A DNA stretch of 52,326 nt from a bacterium (GTDB lineage Bacteria > Babelota > Babeliae > Babelales > Vermiphilaceae): positions 1-52,326 of the forward strand of contig JAJYDS010000008.1 in NCBI GenBank assembly GCA_021777215.1, in the 5' to 3' direction. Made by a program: the position numbers and the translations under genes. Below the pieces are notes generated by a model. It was given only the letters and a program-made list of their open reading frames with translations. It made no database searches and was not told where the DNA came from. Shown here in pieces: positions 1 to 8,798 of the stretch (its first letter is position 1; every line of letters begins with the position of its first letter).

Positions 1-30
1 AAAACAGTAAACTTCTACTATATTTTTCAT
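1..30 (-). CDS. N-terminal fragment of an unidentified gene cut by the left edge
   Basis: Reading leftwards from an ATG at 28-30, ten codons are open to the window edge (MKNIVEVYCF). A good ribosome binding site, AAGGAG, lies 8 nt upstream of the ATG on the minus strand. That site and the 55-nt gap to the Nudix gene are the only evidence. The product cannot be named from ten residues. It would be the next gene after the Nudix hydrolase on the same strand, so the two may be co-transcribed. Confidence 0.45.
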   Translation of the reverse strand, partial: MKNIVEVYCF

Positions 31-68
31 GGTAGGCTCTCCTTCTGGTTTGACAGGTTGAGCCTACC
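31..68. promoter_or_regulatory. 9-bp inverted repeat abutting the left-edge start codon
   Basis: GGTAGGCTC (31-39) and GAGCCTACC (60-68) are perfect complements separated by 20 nt. In the minus-strand transcript the second arm ends directly before the ATG and the Shine-Dalgarno AAGGAG sits at the loop-stem junction, so the hairpin could limit ribosome access. On the plus strand the stem is followed by a T-rich run, so a plus-strand terminator is the alternative. No plus-strand gene enters from the left, which makes that less likely. Confidence 0.4.
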
Positions 69-85
69 GCTTTTTTAGATTTTTT

Positions 86-517
86 TTAATTTCCTGATTC
101 ACTTATATATTCATAAAGATGCGGTAACACTGTAGGATAAGTCATATCAGTAGGACACGACCGCATAAGATAGACACTGCCTATTTCTGATTCAGGCAGC
201 GGCCCTAATTCATGCACTTTAGCAAGACACAAAAGTCCACTACTCTGGGCTCCTGTCTTTTCATCGCATACTTTGTAGATATTAACCGGCTTAATATCAA
301 AGCGCACCGCCCCTGATTCCTCACGCAATTCACGCCGCGCGGCAGCCAAAAGAGTTTCACCCTGTTCACGTTTGCCCCCCGGACACTCAAGCGTTGAGCG
401 CTTTTTATGTTGCACAAAAATCCATTTATCCTCAAAGCGCGCCATAATGACGACAAACTTCACATAATCATAATTTTTGCTGGAGAGATAGGGAGAAAAA
501 CCTAAAAAAGTAAGCAT
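86..517 (-). CDS. Nudix hydrolase (MutT/YtkD-like)
   Basis: A 143-residue protein with a complete Nudix box at about residues 48-70: G-x5-E-x7-R-E-L-x-E-E-x-G (GKREQGE ... RELREESG). This signature binds Mg2+ and hydrolyses nucleoside diphosphates linked to another moiety. The single-domain size and the C-terminal YP-x-VLPHLYEYI segment resemble the 8-oxo-dGTP pyrophosphatase subgroup (MutT/YtkD), but the substrate cannot be read from sequence. The start is uncertain. ATG at 515-517 has only a weak GAAGAA upstream, and an internal Met at residue 25 (MARFEDKW) would give a protein beginning just before the first Nudix strand. It is divergent from asnS and about 55 nt upstream of the left-edge gene. 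Confidence 0.88.
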   Translation of the reverse strand: MLTFLGFSPYLSSKNYDYVKFVVIMARFEDKWIFVQHKKRSTLECPGGKREQGETLLAAARRELREESGAVRFDIKPVNIYKVCDEKTGAQSSGLLCLAKVHELGPLPESEIGSVYLMRSCPTDMTYPTVLPHLYEYISESGN

Positions 518-673
518 GCTCGAATTTCTTCAGTTCAGGGTTAAAATCAGGATTAATAAAAAAGATACCCTTTTAGTATACGTAAAAAATGGCAAAAATC
601 GTGCCAGCCCCCGAATTCTGATGAACTTAACAGTTAAAAACTCCTTTCTTACATCTTACACATGTAGCCAATT

Positions 674-702
674 TTGACCTCGCACTTGGGAAAAAGTATG
701 CT
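674..702 (+). promoter_or_regulatory. Sigma-70-type promoter of asnS
   Basis: TTGACC (674-679), a 17-bp spacer and TATGCT (697-702). Spacing is ideal and both hexamers are near consensus. Transcription would begin near 709. The promoter lies inside the longest possible reading frame of asnS, whose first codon would be the TTG of the -35 box, so the gene must start further downstream. Confidence 0.72.
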
Positions 703-745
703 ATCAGGGTGTTATAGTACCCTTAAATCGCTAAAGCGAGGCCAC

Positions 746-2131
746 ATGCGTACCAAAATCAAACTAGTATCCCAGGCGGATCTTGGTAAAATTATAACCA
801 TCAAAGGCTGGATCAGATCAGTCCGCAATCAAAAAACTTTTTCCTTCATCGTAGTCAATGATGGCTCCAATCTCGCTGGCCTCCAAGCAGTTTTTGAAGC
901 AAATACCCCGGGATATGAAGAAATAATTAAGTCCCTGGATACTGGCGCTTCAGTCTCAATTACCGGCACTTTGGTACAAAGCACAGGAAAAGAACAGTCT
1001 TTTGAGTTAAAAGCGCAAGAGGTAACCCTTCTTGGCACCTGTGACCCTGAAACCTACCCCTTACAAAAAAAACATCACACGTTTGAATTTTTACGTACAA
1101 TAGCTCATTTACGCCCCCGCACCAACACTATTGGCGCGATTGCCCGTGTACGCAATGCCCTCTCTTTCGCAACACACAAATTTTTCCAAGAACGCGGCTT
1201 TTTATATCTGCATACTCCTATCATCACTGGTTCTGATTGCGAAGGCGCTGGACAAATGTTTAACGTCACTGCATTCAATCTGGAAAAGCTACCCCACACC
1301 CCGCAAAAAAAAATTGATTATAGCCAAGACTTTTTTGGCCGCCAGACCTATCTGACCGTATCAGGGCAACTTGAAGGTGAAACATATGCCTGCGCACTAT
1401 CAGATATTTATACCTTTGGGCCTACCTTTAGAGCAGAAAACTCCAATACCGCGCGCCATTTAGCAGAATTCTGGATGATCGAACCAGAAATGGCATTCGC
1501 GACCCTCGAAGATGATATGGAATGCGCAGAGAGTTATTTGAAATATTGCTTGAAGTACGTTCTGGATAATTGTCCTGAAGATATGAAATTTTTTGAGAAC
1601 TTCATCAGCAAGGGTATTATCGCCAAACTTGAACATGTGGTTAACACACCATTTCAAAAATTAACCTACACCGAAGCCATTGAAATCCTCAAAAAAGCAC
1701 CGAAAAAATTTGAATACCCTGTTGAATGGGGCTCTGATTTACAATCGGAACACGAGCGCTTTTTAGCAGAAGAACACTTTAAAAAGCCAGTCACCCTCAT
1801 AAACTATCCACAAAAAATCAAATCATTCTACATGAAGCTCAACCCTGACGGCAAAACGGTTGCTGCGATGGATGTCTTGATGCCTTCAGTAGGTGAGATT
1901 ATTGGCGGTTCACAGCGTGAAGACAAGCTTGAACTGCTAGAAAAACGTATGGATGAATTAAAATTACCTAAAGAAGCTTATTGGTGGTATTTGGATTTGC
2001 GCCGCTATGGCAGCGTTCCTCATGCAGGATTTGGACTTGGCCTTGAACGGTTAGTCCTGTTTGCTACAGGCATGGAAAATATTAGGGATGTTATTCCATT
2101 CCCTCGTTATCCAAAACATGCGGAATTTTAA
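746..2131 (+). CDS. asnS: Asparaginyl-tRNA synthetase
   Basis: Class IIb aminoacyl-tRNA synthetase that charges tRNA-Asn with Asn in the cytoplasm. An N-terminal OB-fold anticodon-binding domain (about residues 1-105, with [16 protein letters not shown]) is followed by the catalytic core. Motif 2 is visible as [20 protein letters not shown] and motif 3 as [12 protein letters not shown]. The length of 461 residues from ATG 746 matches the family. An upstream in-frame TTG at 674 is rejected because it forms the -35 box of a good promoter. A direct AsnRS means the cell need not make Asn-tRNA only by transamidation. It is convergent with the M16 peptidase gene, with a long hairpin between them. 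Confidence 0.96.
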   Translation: MRTKIKLVSQADLGKIITIKGWIRSVRNQKTFSFIVVNDGSNLAGLQAVFEANTPGYEEIIKSLDTGASVSITGTLVQSTGKEQSFELKAQEVTLLGTCDPETYPLQKKHHTFEFLRTIAHLRPRTNTIGAIARVRNALSFATHKFFQERGFLYLHTPIITGSDCEGAGQMFNVTAFNLEKLPHTPQKKIDYSQDFFGRQTYLTVSGQLEGETYACALSDIYTFGPTFRAENSNTARHLAEFWMIEPEMAFATLEDDMECAESYLKYCLKYVLDNCPEDMKFFENFISKGIIAKLEHVVNTPFQKLTYTEAIEILKKAPKKFEYPVEWGSDLQSEHERFLAEEHFKKPVTLINYPQKIKSFYMKLNPDGKTVAAMDVLMPSVGEIIGGSQREDKLELLEKRMDELKLPKEAYWWYLDLRRYGSVPHAGFGLGLERLVLFATGMENIRDVIPFPRYPKHAEF

Positions 2132-2155
2132 ACCCACTAAAAAGCTCGCAATAAA

Positions 2156-2189
2156 AGGATATGTGTTCGCGGATGCGAACACATATCCT
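2156..2189. terminator. 15-bp perfect hairpin between convergent asnS and M16 genes
   Basis: Arms 2156-2170 and 2175-2189 are perfect complements around a GGAT loop. On the minus strand the stem is followed by TTTATTG and, shortly after, CTTTTTAG, which suits termination of the M16 transcript. On the plus strand no T tract follows, so for asnS it would act only as a strong 3' end barrier. The position between two converging stops supports a shared terminator. Confidence 0.7.
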
Positions 2190-2222
2190 CCAAAAAACTC
2201 TGATATATCTTGGGATATACAA

Positions 2223-4964
2223 TTACACCGTTTTTTTAGTGTCACCTATCCTACCAATACGCAGTGTTATTAATGTATGCATATCGAGCATTTTCTTTGC
2301 GGCCTGTTGCATATCACGCAAGGTAACGTGCGACAACTGTTGTGCTCGTTTATCAAAATAATCTGCTGGTAAATTATATTTATCTAGAAATAAGAAAGCG
2401 CCAGCCATAGCCTGATTTGTTTCGAAATTATTTACTAGCGAATTTACCACCGCAGAACGTGCTTGTACTAATTCTTCTGGCGTCACCGAATCTGCTGCAG
2501 TCATAATCGTTTTTTCTATCTGTTCTTGGGCGCTTTGTAAGTTATCAAGAGAAACGGTCGTTTTAACCAAAACCATTCCCGGCTGTTCGCCAATATTGGC
2601 AAGCAACGAACCATTGATACCGTAAAAAAGCCCCGAGCGCTCACGCAATTCAAATAAGCGTGAATGCATAGAACCTAACACGCCGGAACCAAAAATTTGG
2701 TCGAAAAGAAAACAGGCATCAAAATCAGGGTTTCTCCGATCAATTGAAAGACCAGCGTAACACAAGACAACTTGATCGCGATTAATGGGATAATCGACTA
2801 TCTCTGCGACTTGTGGTTTTAATTGAGGAAAAACCATCGGCTCAACCACAGGCCCTTGCCAATCACCCAATTTTTGCTCGAGCACTTCTTTTAAATCGTA
2901 GCCGCGAATGTCACCAACAATTGCAAGTTTTGACCCGCGAGGCGTACTATATTTTTCATAAAAATCGACTAAATCTTTTCGCTTTATTTTCTCAATCGAA
3001 TCTTTGGTACCCATTTCGTTTTTACTATACGGGTGCCCCTTATAAATTTTCTCTCGAATAAGCTGACCGGCAAATAAGTTTGGTTCATCCCAATAATTTT
3101 TAATATCCACCAAAATCTGCTCGCGCACTTTTTCTATTTCTTGTTTATCAAACAGAGCATGAACAACCAACTCTTTTAATAGATCAAGACCAATTTCAAA
3201 ATCATCGTGCATCATCGCCAGGCTTATGTATCCAGGGGATACACTCAGCGCCATACCACGCGACTCAATTGCATTGGCAAATTCCGCTGCCGAATACTTA
3301 CTTGTTCCCTCAACAAGCATCTTACTCATAAAATTATATAAACCCTGCTTATCGTCGGGATCGTAATAAGACTTTGCCTTAAATTCAAGTATTAAGTTTA
3401 TTTTTGGGGTAGCCTCATTTTCGTGATACAACACTTTAAGACCATTAGACAGCATAAATGTTTTCGGTTTTGCGAAATTGAAAGGGGCCGGTTCGAACAC
3501 TTTTATTTGTGACGCAGCACTACTTTTTTCAATAGGGGTTTTTCGTTCACGAGAAGTAAGAATGCGCGCATCTTCTTCATCAGATGCTTGCTGGAGTTTT
3601 AACCATTCGGCTTTCTCAGAATCAGGCATAGGCGATACAAACCCTTTATGCATAACCGCCTGTCTTAAATATGCCTTACATAAATCTACAACCTGTCCTC
3701 GCACCGCTTCAGGAGATTCTTGTAAGTAATTAAAAAGATAATTCTCATCCTGAGTGGCTAAAAAAGCTTTTCCTATTTCATATGCCTGTTTTGTTGAATC
3801 TTCCAAAATAGTATATAAACGCATTTGCGATTGTCGGATAGCCCGAAGCATTTCGTTATCAGTAATCCCGTTGGTTATAACATCTTCAATTTCTTGAGCA
3901 ATAACCCGCTCGATTTCAGCAAGACTTTCCATATCTTTTGGCTCAAAAACAATAAAAAAGAGTGAGTGATCAAAAAGATCCCAATAGGCCGTTTCAAGCG
4001 AAGTAACCAACTGCAACTCATCAACCAATTTTTGCTGTAAACGAGAACTTTTACCCGCACCCAATACCCACGAAGTAACTTCAAGAATATGCTCATTACG
4101 TTCTTTAAAGCCTGGCACCACAAAAGCAAAGACCACAAATGGTTGTTGTATCTCACGATATAAAGTTACTGCTTTTGAAACAATATCTTTATTGGTATAA
4201 AATTCTTCTTTTTTGTAGCCAGGATTGGCGGAAATAGAACCAAATTGTTCTTGAGCTAGCGTAAAAATTTCATCCGCAACAACATCTCCAACTACAACAA
4301 GAGTAGCATTGTTGGGCCAATAATGTTTTTTATAAAAAGCTCGCAAATTGCTTCCATAAAAATGCCAGATATCTTGTTTAAACCCAATAACAGGATAATG
4401 ATATGGATGCTCAACAAAAATTGACGCTATTAACTCTTCAATAAGACTCATTTGATGGTTATCGCGATACATTTTCAATTCTTGAATCACCGTCTTCATT
4501 TCAGAATTGAGCGGTTCATCACGAAAAGCAACGTTACTCATGCAATCGGCCATAATTGGCAACGTTTCTTTCCAGTGCTGTGTAGGAAACTCAAATTCAT
4601 ATCCCGTATAATCCCATGAAGTAAACGCGTTAATGGATCCTGATAATTTGTGAGCTATTGCATTTAAATCACCTTCAGCTAGCTTGCTGGTTCCTTTAAA
4701 AAGCATGTGTTCGATTAGATGGGCAATTCCCTTTTCTCCAGTCTTTTCATCTTTAGAGCCAACATTATACCAAATCTGAAGAGACACCTTAGGAATATTG
4801 TGCATACTCCGAACCAAAACCGTTAAGCCATTGCTCAATATTTTTCTTCGAACAAAGCCTTCTTTTTTTACACTATTGTCAGCTGTTTTCTTTGGACTAA
4901 GCATGCCCGCCCTATCATTTTTATAATTACAAAAAATATTTTTCTCATCAATGCCAATTATCAC
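2223..4964 (-). CDS. Two-domain M16 (insulinase/pitrilysin-type) zinc peptidase
   Basis: The 913-residue protein holds two tandem M16 units. The first has the inverted zinc motif HxxEH (HLIEH at residues 82-86) and the downstream acidic segment SEMKTVIQELKMYRDN that supplies the third ligand. The second unit (from about residue 500) has no HxxEH (the matching stretch reads LYNFMSKMLVEGT), so it is the usual inactive partner half that closes the substrate chamber. Such enzymes degrade short to medium peptides. The start is a GTG at 4962-4964 (two stops lie directly upstream in frame), and an ATG at residue 21 (MLSPKK) is an alternative. No signal peptide is evident, so it is probably cytoplasmic, although periplasmic relatives exist. 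Confidence 0.93.
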   Translation of the reverse strand: MIIGIDEKNIFCNYKNDRAGMLSPKKTADNSVKKEGFVRRKILSNGLTVLVRSMHNIPKVSLQIWYNVGSKDEKTGEKGIAHLIEHMLFKGTSKLAEGDLNAIAHKLSGSINAFTSWDYTGYEFEFPTQHWKETLPIMADCMSNVAFRDEPLNSEMKTVIQELKMYRDNHQMSLIEELIASIFVEHPYHYPVIGFKQDIWHFYGSNLRAFYKKHYWPNNATLVVVGDVVADEIFTLAQEQFGSISANPGYKKEEFYTNKDIVSKAVTLYREIQQPFVVFAFVVPGFKERNEHILEVTSWVLGAGKSSRLQQKLVDELQLVTSLETAYWDLFDHSLFFIVFEPKDMESLAEIERVIAQEIEDVITNGITDNEMLRAIRQSQMRLYTILEDSTKQAYEIGKAFLATQDENYLFNYLQESPEAVRGQVVDLCKAYLRQAVMHKGFVSPMPDSEKAEWLKLQQASDEEDARILTSRERKTPIEKSSAASQIKVFEPAPFNFAKPKTFMLSNGLKVLYHENEATPKINLILEFKAKSYYDPDDKQGLYNFMSKMLVEGTSKYSAAEFANAIESRGMALSVSPGYISLAMMHDDFEIGLDLLKELVVHALFDKQEIEKVREQILVDIKNYWDEPNLFAGQLIREKIYKGHPYSKNEMGTKDSIEKIKRKDLVDFYEKYSTPRGSKLAIVGDIRGYDLKEVLEQKLGDWQGPVVEPMVFPQLKPQVAEIVDYPINRDQVVLCYAGLSIDRRNPDFDACFLFDQIFGSGVLGSMHSRLFELRERSGLFYGINGSLLANIGEQPGMVLVKTTVSLDNLQSAQEQIEKTIMTAADSVTPEELVQARSAVVNSLVNNFETNQAMAGAFLFLDKYNLPADYFDKRAQQLSHVTLRDMQQAAKKMLDMHTLITLRIGRIGDTKKTV

Positions 4965-5110
4965 TGCTCATCATATCAACAATCTCTTGTTATTAATGTG
5001 CTCTCCTTTTTATACGAGTATAGCATAGAATAGCTCAAGACTAATCGTAGCCAAACCATATAGGGCAAAACTTGACCCTAACGTTTTTCAAAAAAAATAC
5101 GAAATATACA

Positions 5111-5173
5111 CATATATCATAAAATAATTTAAATTTAACTGTGAATTTTAAATTATTTTGATAGCATATATCA
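5111..5173. promoter_or_regulatory. AT-rich inverted repeat framed by direct repeats, possible operator
   Basis: The gap between divergent M16 and ComEC-like genes is very AT-rich. It holds a perfect 13-bp inverted repeat (AAAATAATTTAAA at 5121-5133, complement at 5147-5159, 13-nt centre). This is framed by two copies of CATATATCA (5111-5119 and 5165-5173). Symmetry plus repeats between divergent starts suggests a regulator-binding or nucleoid-protein site. Chance is a serious alternative at this A+T content. Confidence 0.35.
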
Positions 5174-5213
5174 CAAATAATAAGCAAAAATTTTATCTAT
5201 AATTAAAAAAATC

Positions 5214-6371
5214 ATGCGCCACTTTTCAAGCTTGTTACCTTGTTATTTCACCTTCGTTCCTATGCATCCATTGTTGATCGCAACACTTTTTTTAATCCTC
5301 GGAATAGGTTGGCAATCATGGCTGCAACACTCTTGGTTTATCATAGGCACAGTGATTCTCATGCTAATAACAGCCCTTTCTTTATACACACAAAAAACAC
5401 GGTATCTTTTCTTTTTTACTACCTTTGTTCTTGGCGGACTACTCTACACAAAACAACACACTGACCATAATAAAATTTTTCTCTCATTTGCCAATAAACC
5501 TCTAGCCTGTATTGCCACGGTCATCTCCGAAGAAAAAAGATCTGACAATTCCCGTATCAAACAGATGCTTATAATCCAAATTGAAAAAATATATCCCCAT
5601 ACGCCGAAACCTGGCCACTGGTATACAGCAAACGCCTACATACAAATGTATCTTGCTCAGCCAACTAATGCAGTACCAGGGGATACTTTGGCTATAACCG
5701 GAATAAGCATAAAAAAAGCTCCCAATGAATCATTTGAAAGATATCTTATCAAAGAAGGATTTGCCGCATCGATATGCCTGCCTCAACTACATGCTATACT
5801 TCTTTCTCGCCCTCAACTGAACATACGCCGTACATTGTGGGCTCTTAAAACAGACCTTCTTTATCGCATAAAAGAAAAACTTTCTTCAAAAACATTTGCT
5901 CTATTTTCTTCGATTTTTCTCGGAAATAAACAAATGGTTAAAAAAGAAATGAATACCATAAAAGACTATTATAAAACTTGGGGCATCTCTCATCATCTTG
6001 CTCGATCAGGACTTCATTTAGTTATCTTTATTGCTCTTTGGGGTCTATTGCTTAATCTCCTAGCGCTCCCCTTTATGCTAAAGCAGCTTACACTCCTCTT
6101 TATCTGTTTCCTCTATTTTCTCCTGAGTTGGACTTCTATCTCTTTTATGCGTGCATTTTTTACTTTTATTTTGTATAAAACATGCACATTCTCAAAAATT
6201 TCCTCAAATACGGTACACATACTCAGCATTGTCACTTTCATAACACTCATTTGTAATCCCAGCCAGCTCTTTTTTTTAGATTTTCAGCTAAGTTTTGGAC
6301 TCACGGGCGCCCTCGCCTGGTTTAATCTCATTCTGCAGACACAAAAAAGAGTTTTAGGCCAAAACTGTTGA
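5214..6371 (+). CDS. ComEC/Rec2-family membrane protein lacking the metallo-beta-lactamase domain
   Basis: A 385-residue polytopic membrane protein. Four N-terminal hydrophobic helices are followed by a soluble OB-like region (about 85-200), then the ComEC competence core from about residue 255 (GISHHLARSGLHLVIFIALW) with further membrane helices. ComEC forms the inner-membrane channel for DNA uptake in natural transformation. Full-length members are about 700-800 residues and end in a nuclease-like beta-lactamase fold. This one stops inside the competence domain, so that part is missing. The reading frame is clean, and the end is a normal TGA at 6369-6371. An alternative start lies at Met17. 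No clear ribosome binding site is seen at either. Confidence 0.8.
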   Translation: MRHFSSLLPCYFTFVPMHPLLIATLFLILGIGWQSWLQHSWFIIGTVILMLITALSLYTQKTRYLFFFTTFVLGGLLYTKQHTDHNKIFLSFANKPLACIATVISEEKRSDNSRIKQMLIIQIEKIYPHTPKPGHWYTANAYIQMYLAQPTNAVPGDTLAITGISIKKAPNESFERYLIKEGFAASICLPQLHAILLSRPQLNIRRTLWALKTDLLYRIKEKLSSKTFALFSSIFLGNKQMVKKEMNTIKDYYKTWGISHHLARSGLHLVIFIALWGLLLNLLALPFMLKQLTLLFICFLYFLLSWTSISFMRAFFTFILYKTCTFSKISSNTVHILSIVTFITLICNPSQLFFLDFQLSFGLTGALAWFNLILQTQKRVLGQNC

Positions 6372-6432
6372 TTCTATCTCGTCTTCTCTCCTACGATTAA
6401 GCATAATGGGAACCCAAAAAAAGGAGAACCTG

Positions 6433-7860
6433 ATGAAGGCAGCCAAACAAGGCCTGGCCAAACGCACCTTTTATGCCTATCAGCAAAATTTCATCATAAC
6501 ATGTCTTTTCTGCATACTGCCCTGCACGCAACAATATGCACATGGCCACGATAATGCCTTTAGTCAAGATACTTTACTTACCCCCACCTATAATCGAGCC
6601 CCACAAAAAGAATGGACTTTTATAGGCTATTTGGCCGCGGATAATGATTTGCGAGGATTTGCCGCACGAAATATAAAACAAATGGCTCAAGTAGGATCTA
6701 ACAACCGACTCAACGTTGCCGTGCAATTAGATATCCGTATAACGGGGAATCAAAAAATTACCCGTCGCTATTTTATAGAAAAAGATAAAATTTTACACGT
6801 AAATGCCGACGATCCATCCTCACAGCAAATGGATAGCGGAGATCCTCGCACACTCATTTCATGCTGCAAATGGGCCATTAAAAACTATCCCGCACGCCAC
6901 TATGCCTTAATATTGTGGAATCACGGCACCGGCATAATAGATCCGGTCACAGGAAAAATTATACGTCCAGCAGACCTGTTCACCTATAACCCATCAAGTC
7001 ACAAACTTGACCTTGATAGAAGTGTCGGTTTTTTGGATTTCATAAAAGGCATACATGAACCTACGCGTGGCGTCTGCTGGGATGACACAACTGGACATTA
7101 TCTCACTAATCAAAAACTAGAAGAAGCTCTTAAAGAAGTATGCGCCACTTCTTTACCGGGTAAAAAATTTGACCTTGTCATCTTTGACGCCTGCCTCATG
7201 TCGATGGTTGAGATTGCCAATATTATAAAAAATTATGCACACATCATGACTGGTTCGCAAGAAGTCGAATTGGGTACAGGTCTGGACTATAGCAAAGTAT
7301 TTGAGCCATTCCTCTTTGAAACCCCAGACGTCAAAACTTTCGGCGCACACCTTGTGCAAGTATATGAAAAAACATATGGAAAAATAACAAATGATTTTAC
7401 CCACTCAGCAATTCAGCTGAATGCATTAGATTCTCTAGAAAAAAACATCGATCTGATCGCCCAATTATTACTCCATGGTCTACGCATACAAAAAGGCGAT
7501 TCGGTAAAAAATGCTATTCGAGTCAGCAGAAACAAACTGGTATGCACCCATTTTGATGAGCCAAGTTACATAGACATGCATCACTTTTATCACAACCTCC
7601 TTGCTAATATAAAACTGCTCGCATTTACCAATGAAACTGAAGGTTTAGATATAAAAAATCAACTCAGCAAGGCATTAGAGATAGGATTACATTTAATAGA
7701 AAACGCCGTGATTGCAAACGTATCGGGCAAAAACTTAAGCCAAGCACGCGGCCTTTCAATATACTTTCCTGAACACCGCATTCATTCGTCATACCGCAAG
7801 ACAAATTTTGCCAATAGTAATCACTGGGCGACATTCTTAACCCAATATTTATTGGTATAA
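6433..7860 (+). CDS. Secreted clostripain-family (C11) cysteine peptidase
   Basis: The start at ATG 6433 is set by AAGGAG at 6421-6426, 6 nt upstream; an earlier ATG at 6406 lacks such a site. The 475-residue product begins with a positively charged, hydrophobic leader (to about residue 37), consistent with export. The C11 catalytic His lies in LWNHGTG (His164) and the nucleophile in FDACLMSMVE (Cys254). The family's C-terminal GLSIYFPEH motif is present near the end. C11 enzymes cleave after basic residues, often after self-processing. Export suggests action in the envelope or on host proteins. It follows the ComEC-like gene by 61 nt and ends before a strong hairpin. Confidence 0.9.
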   Translation: MKAAKQGLAKRTFYAYQQNFIITCLFCILPCTQQYAHGHDNAFSQDTLLTPTYNRAPQKEWTFIGYLAADNDLRGFAARNIKQMAQVGSNNRLNVAVQLDIRITGNQKITRRYFIEKDKILHVNADDPSSQQMDSGDPRTLISCCKWAIKNYPARHYALILWNHGTGIIDPVTGKIIRPADLFTYNPSSHKLDLDRSVGFLDFIKGIHEPTRGVCWDDTTGHYLTNQKLEEALKEVCATSLPGKKFDLVIFDACLMSMVEIANIIKNYAHIMTGSQEVELGTGLDYSKVFEPFLFETPDVKTFGAHLVQVYEKTYGKITNDFTHSAIQLNALDSLEKNIDLIAQLLLHGLRIQKGDSVKNAIRVSRNKLVCTHFDEPSYIDMHHFYHNLLANIKLLAFTNETEGLDIKNQLSKALEIGLHLIENAVIANVSGKNLSQARGLSIYFPEHRIHSSYRKTNFANSNHWATFLTQYLLV

Positions 7861-7877
7861 AAATACTAATGTATTAT

Positions 7878-7917
7878 GACGAGCCCACAAAGAGAGCGCT
7901 CTCTTTGTGGGCTCGTC
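7878..7917 (+). terminator. 40-bp perfect palindrome, rho-independent terminator
   Basis: Positions 7878-7897 and 7898-7917 are exact complements with no spacer, giving a stem of about 18 bp and a tight loop around AGAGCGCTCT. It is followed by TATTTTC on the plus strand. It lies 18 nt after the stop of the C11 peptidase. On the minus strand the flank reads ATAATAC, so the plus direction is favoured. Confidence 0.85.
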
Positions 7918-7962
7918 TATTTTCAACAAAGCAATCAACATTTAAGACAGATAGGACCCTAT

Positions 7963-7987
7963 TTTTTGATCAAAACAACCGTATACT
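7963..7987 (+). promoter_or_regulatory. Possible promoter of the uracil-DNA glycosylase gene
   Basis: TATACT at 7982-7987 is a good -10 box, 34 nt before the ATG and after the palindromic terminator. No convincing -35 hexamer sits at 16-18 bp, only a T-rich stretch (from 7963). The gene needs its own promoter because the terminator precedes it. Confidence 0.4.
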
Positions 7988-8020
7988 AAAAAGAAAAATT
8001 TCTACAAAGAGAGAACTATC

Positions 8021-8593
8021 ATGGATTCAATCACGTATAAAAAACAACTATTAGAACAATTATATGCCCCCTATAAACAGTGTGTACACTGCCCTTTGGG
8101 CAAGCTAGGACGCACACATGTTGTCTTTGGCGAGGGAAATCCCAACGCATCCCTCATGTTTATTGGCGAGGCTCCCGGACAAGAAGAAGATATGCAAGCC
8201 CGCCCATTTGTTGGCCGCTCAGGAAAACTACTCACCCGCGCACTAGAAGCATTCGGCATCTCCCGTGAACAAGTTTTTATTACCAATATTGTCAAATGTC
8301 GTCCACCCAACAATAGAAAACCACTCCCGGGCGAAAGCAAAACATGCAAAAATTTATTGCTTTTAAAGCAAATAAAAATTGTAAAACCTCGAGTCATTTG
8401 CACCCTCGGAGCCGCAGCACTTGAAGGCCTATTAGAAAAAGAAGTAAAAATTTCACAAACTCGGGGAAAGGCTATTGTTTTTGATTCGATCACGCTTGTC
8501 CCAACATACCATCCAGCCTACATTTTGAGAAACCCAAAAGAACTGAAAACTCTCATAAAAGACATTGAACTTGCCCTAAGCCTTACACAATGA
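8021..8593 (+). CDS. Family 4 (Fe-S) uracil-DNA glycosylase
   Basis: A 190-residue enzyme that excises uracil from DNA to start base-excision repair. Motif A reads GEAPGQEED (residues 49-57) and the C-terminal motif HPAYILRNP follows at about 166-174. Four cysteines (21, 24, 93 and 109) fit the 4Fe-4S cluster of family 4 enzymes (CVHC, KCRPP, CK). Length is typical. The start has AGAGAGAA upstream. Many older annotations call this family a phage SPO1 DNA polymerase-related protein. It sits directly left of the origin-like repeat block. Confidence 0.93.
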   Translation: MDSITYKKQLLEQLYAPYKQCVHCPLGKLGRTHVVFGEGNPNASLMFIGEAPGQEEDMQARPFVGRSGKLLTRALEAFGISREQVFITNIVKCRPPNNRKPLPGESKTCKNLLLLKQIKIVKPRVICTLGAAALEGLLEKEVKISQTRGKAIVFDSITLVPTYHPAYILRNPKELKTLIKDIELALSLTQ

Positions 8594-8610
8594 GAATTAT
8601 TTCTAAGAGG

Positions 8611-8657
8611 GTGGTGGATAACTTGGTGGATAACCTGGTGGATAAGTGGTGGATAAC
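8611..8657 (-). repeat. Left arm: four DnaA-box-like repeats
   Basis: Four GGTGGATAA units with periods of 12, 12 and 11 bp. The linkers give modules GGTGGATAACTT, GGTGGATAACCT, GGTGGATAAGT and GGTGGATAAC, in that order. Confidence 0.9.
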
Positions 8658-8751
8658 CAAAAACACCCCATGAATACAAGCCATCAATCGCACAATAAAA
8701 AATGATCTGTCGCCTATCCGAATCCAGACGGCGTTTCGAGAGGCCAAAAAA

Positions 8752-8798
8752 GTTATCCACCAAGTTATCCACCACTTATCCACCAGGTTATCCACCAC
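8752..8798 (+). repeat. Right arm: four DnaA-box-like repeats
   Basis: Four TTATCCACC units with periods of 12, 11 and 12 bp. Read on the minus strand the modules are the same four as in the left arm but in the order second, third, first, fourth. The arm is therefore a permuted, not a simple, inverted copy. A lone ninth unit follows at 8855-8863. Confidence 0.9.

Noticed and set aside
674-745. N-terminal extension of AsnRS from TTG 674
   Set aside because: The TTG is part of a well-formed -35 box and the -10 box lies within the extension.
3480-3500. GGTTCGAA resembling a tRNA T-loop
   Set aside because: It lies in the M16 coding region and no acceptor or anticodon stem can be formed around it.
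7869-8054. 61-codon plus-strand frame after the C11 peptidase
   Set aside because: It runs through the 40-bp palindrome and the UDG promoter region and overlaps the UDG start.
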